A DNA stretch of 22,705 bases from JAQICB01 sp046482735 (GTDB lineage Bacteria; Bacteroidota; Bacteroidia; Bacteroidales; UBA1715), in contig JAWOEL010000036.1 of NCBI GenBank assembly GCA_046482735.1, positions 1 through 22,705 on the forward strand. Reading direction: 5' to 3'. The stretch's first letter is position 1. Each line of letters begins with the position of its first letter. The translations under genes and the position numbers were made by a program. Under the pieces are notes generated by a model. It did no database searches and was not told the origin of the DNA. It worked only from the letters and a program-made list of their open reading frames with translations. Of this stretch, positions 16,839 to 22,705 are shown one piece after another.

Positions 16839-17606
16839 TTATTTGTTAAGATATTCAAGTGTTAAAATTAAGGTTGAAATTGAACTTAATAAAAGAGATA
16901 TTGTAGGAGTGTTAAGTCGGAATGACTTTAATTTTAATGGTTCTACAATAATTACATCTCCTGGTTTTACATATAATTTTTCTTTGGACATTATATCCGC
17001 ATTTGTTAAGTCAATTCGGTATGTTTCATTCTTGTTACCGGAGGTGCGTATAATCATGACTTTACGTTTATCACCATATTGATTAATATCTCCGGCAAGT
17101 GCTATTGCTTCAAAAATTGTAAGTTCATTTCGATACACTATAAAATTTCCCGGTCTGTTAACTTCTCCCAGTACAGATACTTTTGCGTTTAACAATTTTA
17201 CAATAACTGTTGCATCTTTAAAAAAATCATTTACTTTTTTTTGTATAACAGCTTCTGCTTCAAAAATTGTTAGCCCCTCTACATGTATCGTGTCAATAAC
17301 TGGTAGTTTGATAAAACCATCAGGATTTATAGTAAAACCTTTTAATGTAATAGATGTTTCACTCGACACATTTGTAGATCCTGTGTTATTTAGATTAAAT
17401 AAATCATTTATTTCCTCATTAATACTCAAAATACGAACATATACAACATCCCCAATTTGTAAGTTGTTTTCTATAGGGTTTTTAGAATAGGAAATATTCT
17501 CTTCTGTATCTGAACTGGAGTGTAGATACATTATGTTTTTTCGACTTGTACAATCCGAAAAAAACAATAATCCCAAGATTGACATATAAATTAAAAAATG
17601 CCTCAT
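16839..17606 (-). CDS. Wza-like polysaccharide export outer-membrane lipoprotein
   Basis: Outer-membrane auxiliary protein that forms the exit channel for capsule or exopolysaccharide. The N-terminus is a short signal peptide ending in LLFFSDC, with Cys19 as the probable lipidated residue; Asp before the Cys is atypical. The poly-export domain starts at NLQIGDVVYVRIL (about 51-63) with the NPDGFIKLPVI segment, followed by an SLBB domain (about 155-235; VLGEVNRPGNFIVYRNELT). A C-terminal hydrophobic segment (SLLLSSISTLILTL) may be a membrane helix. I chose the ATG at 17606; the frame extends upstream to a TTG at 17624, but that codon overlaps the promoter element. It is followed 3 bp later by the kinase gene. 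Confidence 0.92.
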   Translation of the reverse strand: MRHFLIYMSILGLLFFSDCTSRKNIMYLHSSSDTEENISYSKNPIENNLQIGDVVYVRILSINEEINDLFNLNNTGSTNVSSETSITLKGFTINPDGFIKLPVIDTIHVEGLTIFEAEAVIQKKVNDFFKDATVIVKLLNAKVSVLGEVNRPGNFIVYRNELTIFEAIALAGDINQYGDKRKVMIIRTSGNKNETYRIDLTNADIMSKEKLYVKPGDVIIVEPLKLKSFRLNTPTISLLLSSISTLILTLEYLNK

Positions 17607-17621
17607 ATATGTAATTTTATG

Positions 17622-17629
17622 CAAATGTA
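17622..17629 (-). promoter_or_regulatory. Bacteroidetes -7 element for the polysaccharide export operon
   Basis: The minus strand reads TACATTTG, a match to TAnnTTTG, 15 bp upstream of the ATG at 17606. It lies in the 50-bp gap after purE, so the export genes can be transcribed independently of purE. No clear -33 TTTG. Confidence 0.55.
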
Positions 17630-17656
17630 GAATTAATTCCGAAATAAAGTATGTTT

Positions 17657-18163
17657 TTAATTTGTTTTATATTCGAACGAAACTGTTTTTAATTCTTCGT
17701 TTGCTTTTTCTATTTTATTTTCTAATGAAGCTTTGTATGCCACTAATTTTTTTGCAACATCATCTTGTTTAGTTGCTATTATTTGAGCAGCTAAAATTCC
17801 TGCGTTTAATGCTCCGTTTATACCAACTGTTGCAACCGGAATACCGGGAGGCATTTGCACTATTGCTAATAAAGAATCCATTCCATCGAGGCTTGCTTTG
17901 ATGGGGATGCCGATTACCGGTATAGGCGTCATAGATGCTATTACGCCCGGTAAATGAGCTGCCATTCCTGCTCCGGCAATTATAACTTCAATACCTCGCG
18001 ATTGGGCATTTTTTGCAAACTTTCCTACTGCTTCGGGAGTTCTGTGTGCTGACAGTGCATTTATTTCAAATGGTATGTGTAAATCATTTAAAAATTGTGC
18101 TGCTTTTTCCATTACTGGCATGTCTGAGGTACTCCCCATTATAATACTTACTTGTGCTTTCAT
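17657..18163 (-). CDS. purE: N5-carboxyaminoimidazole ribonucleotide mutase
   Basis: Catalyses the rearrangement of N5-CAIR to CAIR in de novo purine synthesis. The class I PurE signatures are present: GSTSDMPVM (10-18), SAHRTPE with His40 and Arg41, and AGMAAHLPGVIAS. The length, 168 aa, is usual. It is divergent from hpt, with a 61-bp intergenic region, so purine synthesis and salvage genes face away from a shared control region. No purK is adjacent. Confidence 0.97.
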   Translation of the reverse strand: MKAQVSIIMGSTSDMPVMEKAAQFLNDLHIPFEINALSAHRTPEAVGKFAKNAQSRGIEVIIAGAGMAAHLPGVIASMTPIPVIGIPIKASLDGMDSLLAIVQMPPGIPVATVGINGALNAGILAAQIIATKQDDVAKKLVAYKASLENKIEKANEELKTVSFEYKTN

Positions 18164-18207
18164 TTACTGATATTATTGATTTTTTTCGCAAAGATTCAAA
18201 AAAAATG

Positions 18208-18215
18208 TAATTTTG
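18208..18215 (+). promoter_or_regulatory. Bacteroidetes -7 element for hpt, nearly leaderless transcript
   Basis: TAATTTTG matches TAnnTTTG. The ATG at 18225 is only 10 bp further on, so the predicted leader is no more than about 8 nt. A TTTC near 18183-18187 could be a partial -33 element. Confidence 0.6.
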
Positions 18216-18224
18216 CAAAACATT

Positions 18225-18767
18225 ATGAAACATTTTGATATACAATTACACGATAAGTATTTTACAGTTTTTAAGCAATATTCTGAAATTCAGGATAATA
18301 TACAAAAGGTTGCGGTGTCTTTAGAGAATAAGATTTCAGATACCTCACAAGTGGTAATGCTTTCTGTTTTGAATGGTGCATTTATGTTTACGGCTGATTT
18401 ATGTAAACATTTTACCTGTACTCCATTTATTTCATTTATAAAATTAGCATCTTATAAAGGTGTAAAATCAACCGGTTCTGTAGATTCATTAATTGGTCTG
18501 GATGTGGATATTTCTCATAAAACGGTAATAATTGTGGAAGATATTGTTGATACCGGTAATACTATTGAGTATTTGTATAATCTTTGTGTGGATTTACAGG
18601 CAAAAGAAATTTTTGTTGTAAGTTTGTTGTTTAAATCGTCTGCATATAAAAAAAATATTCCTATTACGTATTATGCATTTGATATTCCTGACGCATTTGT
18701 TGTTGGGTATGGTATGGACTACAATGGTTTAGGAAGAAGTTTGAAAGATATTTATAAAATAACATAA
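18225..18767 (+). CDS. hpt: Hypoxanthine phosphoribosyltransferase
   Basis: Purine salvage enzyme converting hypoxanthine or guanine plus PRPP to IMP or GMP. The PRPP loop VIIVEDIVDTGNT is intact, and the flexible-loop SYKGVKSTG segment and the base-binding DIPDAFVVGYGMDY segment are present. 180 aa is usual. I start the gene at ATG 18225 (MKHFDIQLH); an in-frame TTG at 18213 overlaps the -7 promoter element and is not a likely start. It is the first gene of a compact run hpt-adk-obg-PAP2. Confidence 0.96.
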   Translation: MKHFDIQLHDKYFTVFKQYSEIQDNIQKVAVSLENKISDTSQVVMLSVLNGAFMFTADLCKHFTCTPFISFIKLASYKGVKSTGSVDSLIGLDVDISHKTVIIVEDIVDTGNTIEYLYNLCVDLQAKEIFVVSLLFKSSAYKKNIPITYYAFDIPDAFVVGYGMDYNGLGRSLKDIYKIT

Positions 18768-18777
18768 AAACATGTGT

Positions 18778-19347
18778 ATGATTAATTTAGTATTATTTGG
18801 CCCTCCAGGTGCAGGAAAAGGAACATATTCCGAAAAAATTGTTGAAGACTATAATTTAATTCATATTTCAACCGGTGATTTGTTACGAAATGAAATTGCA
18901 CAACAAACAGAATTAGGGAAATCGGCGAAAAAAAAGATGGAAAAAGGAGAGTTTGTGCCAGATGAAGTAGTAATTAGCATGATAAATAATGTTCTCAATG
19001 AAAAAACGGATGCAAAAGGTTTTATTTTTGATGGTTTTCCACGTACTGTTGAGCAGGCAGAAGCTTTGGATAATTTACTGAATGATAGAAGTATGGATAT
19101 ATCTCAGGTAATTGCCTTTGAGGTAGACGAAGAGGTTCTTATACAGCGTATAATGTTACGTGGAAAGGAATCTGGTCGTGTTGATGATCAAAATTATGAT
19201 ACGGTGAAAAACAGAATTTCGGTGTATCATGAAAAAACAGCACCGGTAAAAGAATATTATACGTCTCAGGATAAGTTACATGTTGTTCGCAATGAAGGTA
19301 CTATCGACGAGGTGTATGGCAATGTGAAAAAAGTACTTTCTATATAA
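18778..19347 (+). CDS. adk: Adenylate kinase, short form
   Basis: Interconverts ATP plus AMP and two ADP. The P-loop GPPGAGKGT lies at residues 8-16, followed by the AMP-site HISTGDLLR and the DGFPRTVEQAEAL segment. The LID is the short type (RGKESGRVDDQN) without a zinc-Cys insert, as in other Bacteroidetes; 189 aa. The start is ATG 18778 (MINLVLFG); ATG 18772, two codons upstream, is the alternative. It lies about 10 bp after hpt and 9 bp before obg. Confidence 0.97.
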   Translation: MINLVLFGPPGAGKGTYSEKIVEDYNLIHISTGDLLRNEIAQQTELGKSAKKKMEKGEFVPDEVVISMINNVLNEKTDAKGFIFDGFPRTVEQAEALDNLLNDRSMDISQVIAFEVDEEVLIQRIMLRGKESGRVDDQNYDTVKNRISVYHEKTAPVKEYYTSQDKLHVVRNEGTIDEVYGNVKKVLSI

Positions 19348-19356
19348 ATATATGTT

Positions 19357-20349
19357 ATGGCTACGTCTTCTTTTGTTGATTTTATTAAAATTTTTTTCCG
19401 TTCCGGGAATGGTGGTGGCGGCTCTGCACATCTCTTTAGAGATAAATTAACCACCAAGGGAGGACCTGATGGTGGTGATGGTGGACGTGGCGGTCATATT
19501 ATATTACGCGGTAATGAAAATGTGTGGACTTTGCTGGCTTTGCGATATCAAAAGCACATTTTTGCTGAGCATGGTGGAAATGGTTCCGGAAGTGGAAAAA
19601 CAGGTGCGAATGGTAAAGATGTTATAGTTGATGTTCCTTTGGGAACTATTGCTAAAGATGTTGAAACCGGTGAAGTTTTGTGTGAAATTACCGAGCACAA
19701 TCAGGAAGCTATTCTTATTTCTGGTGGTCGTGGTGGTTTAGGAAATACGCATTTTAAGTCTTCAACCAATCAAACGCCTCGGTATGCTCAAACAGGTGAA
19801 AAAGGGGTAGAGGGGTGGTTTTCTCTTGAACTTAAAGTCTTGGCAGATGTTGGATTGGTTGGCTTTCCCAATGCTGGTAAATCAACTTTGTTGAGTGTTA
19901 TTTCTGCAGCAAAACCCAAAATTGCTGATTACCCTTTTACAACGTTGGTTCCTAATTTGGGAATTGTATCGTATAGAAACGGTAAATCGTTTGTTGTTGC
20001 TGATATTCCCGGAATTATTGAAGGAGCTCATGAGGGGAAGGGGATTGGTTTGCGATTTTTGCGACATATAGAGCGAAATGCTGCGTTGCTTTTTATGGTT
20101 CCTGCTGACACTCATAATATAGCCGAGGAGTATGCTATATTATTACAAGAATTGGAATTATATAATAAAGAATTATTAGACAAACCTCGTTTTTTAGTTA
20201 TCTCAAAGGCTGATTTGCTTGATGATGAGCTGAAAAACATGATACAGGAAGAATTACCAGGTCAGGTAGAAATTTTATTTCTATCGTCGGTAACGCAGTA
20301 TAATATTGATAATTTGAAAGACATTATTTGGAAATATTTACATCAATAA
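19357..20349 (+). CDS. obgE: Obg-family GTPase
   Basis: Ribosome-associated GTPase needed for large-subunit maturation. The N-terminal glycine-rich Obg fold (about 1-155; GNGGGGSAHLFRDKL) is followed by the GTPase domain: G1 GFPNAGKST (169-177), switch I YPFTTLVPN, G3 DIPG with Asp216, and G4 SKAD with Ser in place of Asn, which is seen in Bacteroidetes Obg. The C-terminal OCT extension is absent, giving 330 aa, also normal for this phylum. It is in a run with adk upstream and a PAP2 phosphatase 7 bp downstream. Confidence 0.97.
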   Translation: MATSSFVDFIKIFFRSGNGGGGSAHLFRDKLTTKGGPDGGDGGRGGHIILRGNENVWTLLALRYQKHIFAEHGGNGSGSGKTGANGKDVIVDVPLGTIAKDVETGEVLCEITEHNQEAILISGGRGGLGNTHFKSSTNQTPRYAQTGEKGVEGWFSLELKVLADVGLVGFPNAGKSTLLSVISAAKPKIADYPFTTLVPNLGIVSYRNGKSFVVADIPGIIEGAHEGKGIGLRFLRHIERNAALLFMVPADTHNIAEEYAILLQELELYNKELLDKPRFLVISKADLLDDELKNMIQEELPGQVEILFLSSVTQYNIDNLKDIIWKYLHQ

Positions 20350-20356
20350 TTTGTAT

Positions 20357-20968
20357 ATGGAATTTTTAGAACTTATAGACAGAGAAATATTGTTAGCTAT
20401 TAATGGTTTTCATTCACCGACTTTTGATTTTATTTTTTATAATATTTCTCAAACGCGAACAGGGTTACCGTTGTATGCGTTTATTATCATTTATTTATTT
20501 AAGAAGCTTCATACTGCTCGGGCTATGCAATATTTTATTGTTCTTATTTTATCTGTTGCATTGGCTGATTTAGGTTCGGTTCATTTATTTAAAAATGTGG
20601 TTGAACGATACAGACCAAGCCATAATTTAGAAATTGAGCATATGTTGCATTATGTAAATGATTATCAGGGAGGTATGTATGGGTTTATATCATCTCATGC
20701 GGCAAATTTATTTGCATTGGCTACAATGATTTATTTAATATTTAAAAAACATTGGTTGACTAAATTGGTTTTTATATGGGCTTGTTTAGGTTCGTATAGT
20801 CGCATGTATTTGGGGGTTCATTATCCATCAGATATTATTGTGGGGGCATTGTTTGGTTCTGGTGTTGCATATGCTTTGCATCGATTTTATTTTGTAAATC
20901 TTGTGTCTCCTTCAACAGTGTATTCTTCTAAAATAGAAAATGAAAACACAAAACAGGTAGAGAAATAA
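20357..20968 (+). CDS. PAP2-family membrane phosphatase
   Basis: Integral membrane phosphatase of the type-2 phosphatidic acid family; possible substrates are undecaprenyl diphosphate, phosphatidic acid or lipid A phosphate. All three motifs are present: KNVVERYRP (KX6RP), SSHAAN (the PSGH motif, with Ser for Pro-Gly), and SRMYLGVHYPSD (SRX5HX3D), with the active site facing the periplasm. Five to six membrane segments are visible. I start at ATG 20357 (MEFLELIDREI); the frame opens at a TTG at 20351. About 203 aa. The substrate cannot be inferred from sequence alone; the location after obg is not informative. Confidence 0.92.
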   Translation: MEFLELIDREILLAINGFHSPTFDFIFYNISQTRTGLPLYAFIIIYLFKKLHTARAMQYFIVLILSVALADLGSVHLFKNVVERYRPSHNLEIEHMLHYVNDYQGGMYGFISSHAANLFALATMIYLIFKKHWLTKLVFIWACLGSYSRMYLGVHYPSDIIVGALFGSGVAYALHRFYFVNLVSPSTVYSSKIENENTKQVEK

Positions 20969-21023
20969 TATTACTCTCACCACATATTTTGACTCATTTA
21001 ATTCACTTGTAATATTAATTAGT

Positions 21024-22067
21024 ATGTCTGTTTATACTCGTATTATACGTCCTGTTTTATTTCAGTTTAATCCAGAATGTGTTCATAATTTTACGATTTC
21101 GTATTTGTCTTTTTTACAACATGTGCCCGGAGTTCAAAAAATAGTTTCGAAAGCATATGCTGTTCCGTATGATTCACGCTTATCGAGAAAAGTTTTTGGT
21201 ATACACTTTCCACATCCGGTTGGTTTAGCTGCCGGATTAGATAAAAATGCTCAGGCTTATAAGATGTTTGGTGCTATGGGATTTTCTTTTGTGGAAATAG
21301 GAACAGTGACACCAAAAGCTCAACCGGGAAACGATAAGCCCAGATTGTTTCGTCTTCCTAAAGATACGGCAATTATTAATCGTATGGGATTTAATAATAA
21401 GGGTGTAGAGTATGCAGTAAAAAAATTACGAAAACGGAATTCAAAACTTATTATTGGTGGAAATATTGGTAAAAATAAAACTACGCCAAATAATAAAGCT
21501 ATTAATGATTATGTGGCTTGTTTTGAGGCTTTGTATAAATATGTTGATTATTTTGTTGTAAATGTAAGTTCTCCCAATACGCCAAACTTGCGTGAATTGC
21601 AGGACAAGGGGCCTTTACAGGAAATTTTGCAGGAATTAATGAAACATAATATGCAAAAAAATATGCCTAAACCAATTTTACTAAAAATAGCTCCTGATGT
21701 TACACATGAACAGTTAGATGATATTATTGACATAATTACAACAACTCAAATTGCAGGTGTGGTAGCTACTAATACAACTATTACACGACATAATCTTTCG
21801 TATTCCGAGGAGTATATTGATTCAATTGGTGCTGGTGGACTTAGTGGTGCTCCTGAAAAAGATATGTCTACCGAAGTTATTCGTTATATTTCTGAAAAAT
21901 CTAAGGGTACAATACCAATAATAGGTGTGGGCGGAATAATGAATGCTGCTGATGCTCGGGAAAAATTAGAGGCCGGAGCATCGCTTGTGCAAATTTATAG
22001 TGGTTTTATTTATGAGGGTCCTTCCTTAATATCAAGGATTTGTGAAAAAATATTAAAAAAAGTGTAA
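21024..22067 (+). CDS. pyrD: Dihydroorotate dehydrogenase, class 2 (quinone)
   Basis: Oxidises dihydroorotate to orotate, passing electrons to the quinone pool; membrane-associated. The N-terminal helical extension typical of class 2 enzymes (residues 1-45) precedes the FMN barrel. GLAAGLDKNAQ, GTVTPKAQPGNDKPRLFRL and FNNKG match the family, and NVSSPNTPNLRELQ (from residue 180) places the catalytic base at Ser183. 347 aa is normal. It lies 55 bp after the PAP2 gene and 58 bp before tRNA-Gly. This is the likely pyrimidine enzyme of the organism, unlike the DHOD-like protein at 6115-7104. Confidence 0.97.
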   Translation: MSVYTRIIRPVLFQFNPECVHNFTISYLSFLQHVPGVQKIVSKAYAVPYDSRLSRKVFGIHFPHPVGLAAGLDKNAQAYKMFGAMGFSFVEIGTVTPKAQPGNDKPRLFRLPKDTAIINRMGFNNKGVEYAVKKLRKRNSKLIIGGNIGKNKTTPNNKAINDYVACFEALYKYVDYFVVNVSSPNTPNLRELQDKGPLQEILQELMKHNMQKNMPKPILLKIAPDVTHEQLDDIIDIITTTQIAGVVATNTTITRHNLSYSEEYIDSIGAGGLSGAPEKDMSTEVIRYISEKSKGTIPIIGVGGIMNAADAREKLEAGASLVQIYSGFIYEGPSLISRICEKILKKV

Positions 22068-22106
22068 ATTTTTATGTCTGAAATTATGTAGTAAAAAAAA
22101 ATGTTA

Positions 22107-22114
22107 TATATTTG
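22107..22114 (+). promoter_or_regulatory. Bacteroidetes -7 element for tRNA-Gly
   Basis: TATATTTG matches TAnnTTTG exactly and ends 11 bp before the first base of the tRNA, so the primary transcript has a very short leader. Confidence 0.65.
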
Positions 22115-22125
22115 CACAAGCAAAT

Positions 22126-22198
<73 letters not shown>

Positions 22199-22203
22199 CA
22201 TCC

Positions 22204-22243
22204 AAAGCCCCGATGCAGTTTTCTGCATCGGGGCTTTTCTTTT
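22204..22243 (+). terminator. Strong intrinsic terminator after tRNA-Gly
   Basis: AAAGCCCCGATGCAG (22204-22218) pairs perfectly over 15 bp with CTGCATCGGGGCTTT (22223-22237), loop TTTT, followed by TCTTTT. It overlaps a second inverted repeat that starts at 22231. Confidence 0.95.
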
Positions 22244-22290
22244 CACTGCACCGAGCGCTCGCGCTCAGGATGCAGTGAAAAGAAAAGCCC
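22231..22290. repeat. 20-bp perfect inverted repeat with nested hairpin
   Basis: GGGCTTTTCTTTTCACTGCA (22231-22250) is the exact reverse complement of 22271-22290, with a 20-nt spacer that itself contains GAGCGC/GCGCTC. The left arm shares bases with the tRNA-Gly terminator and the right arm shares bases with the first array hairpin, so the three structures cannot all form at once. Confidence 0.9.
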
Positions 22291-22354
22291 GCCGACACGA
22301 AAGTGTCGTGGCTTTGGATGAAAGCCACCCCCTTTGGGATCGCGGAGCAATCCC
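22262..22354. repeat. Tandem array unit 1
   Basis: A 93-bp unit that recurs 98 bp later. It carries a hairpin, CGACAC-GAAA-GTGTCG, with outer pairing AAAGCC/GGCTTT (22284-22315), and ends in CTTTGGGATCGCGGAGCAATCCC. Confidence 0.9.
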
Positions 22355-22359
22355 AAAAA

Positions 22360-22451
22360 CGCTCAGGATGCAGTGAAAAGAAAAGCCCACCGACACGAAA
22401 GTGTCGGGCTTTGGATGAAAGCCTCCCCCTTTGGGATGGCGGAGCAATCCC
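22360..22451. repeat. Tandem array unit 2
   Basis: A 92-bp near-copy of unit 1, with one deleted base in the hairpin and a few substitutions. Hairpin at 22382-22412, again with a GAAA tetraloop. Confidence 0.9.
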
Positions 22452-22637
22452 TTGCATTCATAAGCGCGTCAAATAAAAAGTCCACCGACACGGAAGTGTT
22501 GGGTCTTTGGATAAAAACCCCCCGATAATTCGGTGAGAGTGTGAGAAGGAGAGTGAGTTCGAGAGCGAGAATGAGGGAAATCAGAGCGAGAAACTTTGCT
22601 TTCGCTACGCTCTCGCTCTGTTTCTCACTCTGATTTG
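22452..22637. other. Purine-rich tract with alternative inverted repeats between array and tRNA-Leu
   Basis: No gene here. From about 22533 to 22593 the plus strand is strongly GA-rich. Positions 22578-22593 pair with 22621-22636 (15 of 16), while 22582-22591 pair perfectly with 22611-22620; the two pairings compete. It lies 3' of the minus-strand tRNA-Leu and may serve as that gene's terminator. Confidence 0.7.
22472..22515. repeat. Tandem array unit 3, degenerate
   Basis: A diverged third copy reduced to the hairpin and the short flank TTTGGAT. Its stem CGACAC/GTGTTG keeps pairing with a G-U, and the loop is GGAA, still a GNRA loop (22477-22508). Confidence 0.8.
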
Positions 22638-22705
22638 TATCCGGAGCGGGAATCGAACCCGCACGGCCGCAATGGCCACAGGATTTTAAGTCCTGCGTGT
22701 CTACC
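22638..22705 (-). tRNA. tRNA-Leu, anticodon UAA, partial (5' end outside window)
   Basis: The minus strand shows the D-arm end (GGTAGACACG), anticodon stem CAGGA/TCCTG with loop CTTAAAA (anticodon TAA), a long class II variable arm (TGGCC/GGCCG), T-arm GCGGGTTCGATTCCCGC, the acceptor half TCCGGAT and discriminator A at 22638. The 5' acceptor strand lies past the window end. No encoded CCA. Confidence 0.95.

Noticed and set aside
18213..18224. TTG start for hpt (and similar TTG starts at 20351 and 17624)
   Set aside because: An ATG a few codons downstream gives the family's normal N-terminus, and two of these TTG codons overlap promoter elements.
22262..22515. CRISPR array
   Set aside because: Units are about 93 bp with only 5-20 bp between them and no spacers of uniform length; no cas genes.

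Overview
The window is a low-GC bacterial chromosome segment that almost certainly comes from the Bacteroidetes, most likely Bacteroidales. The evidence is the protein flavour (short adenylate kinase, Obg with an SKAD G4 motif, an OadA subfamily with an NGGGFEQINL-type core) and several Bacteroidetes-style -7 elements (TAnnTTTG) placed just upstream of genes. Genes are closely packed, Shine-Dalgarno sequences are mostly weak, and intergenic gaps are very AT-rich.

Layout. Positions 1-1033 are a gene-poor accessory patch: two 84-bp near-identical repeats flank a fragment resembling dephospho-CoA kinase, followed by AT-rich DNA with a hairpin and a 26-bp perfect palindrome. Positions 1046-11116 form an energy and redox block: a membrane-integral pyrophosphatase (hppA) with K+-dependent signature residues, a small conserved protein, an NfnAB-like electron-bifurcating transhydrogenase pair with a DHOD-like flavoprotein in the same operon, and the gamma, alpha and beta subunits of a Na+-translocating, biotin-dependent decarboxylase (oadGAB). 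I infer that this block couples PPi, NAD(P)H/ferredoxin and decarboxylation to ion gradients in an anaerobe. Positions 11288-13313 hold two poorly characterised proteins.

On the minus strand, 18163-13422 carries purE and then a tight operon: Wza-like polysaccharide export lipoprotein, Wzc-like tyrosine autokinase with a Tyr-rich tail, and fmt. Divergent from purE is a plus-strand run hpt-adk-obg-PAP2 phosphatase-pyrD. The window ends with tRNA-Gly(GCC), a strong terminator, an array of imperfect 98-bp-period repeats that fold into GNRA-capped hairpins, a purine-rich tract with mutually exclusive inverted repeats, and the 3' part of a convergent tRNA-Leu(UAA).

Most of the window is well-understood housekeeping. 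I see no convincing complete novel defence or mobile system. The parts that most deserve a second look are the poly-G9 tract inside the capsule kinase gene (possible phase switch), the hairpin array between the two tRNAs, the repeat-flanked coaE fragment, the palindrome upstream of hppA, and the Nfn/DHOD-like/Na+-decarboxylase neighbourhood.
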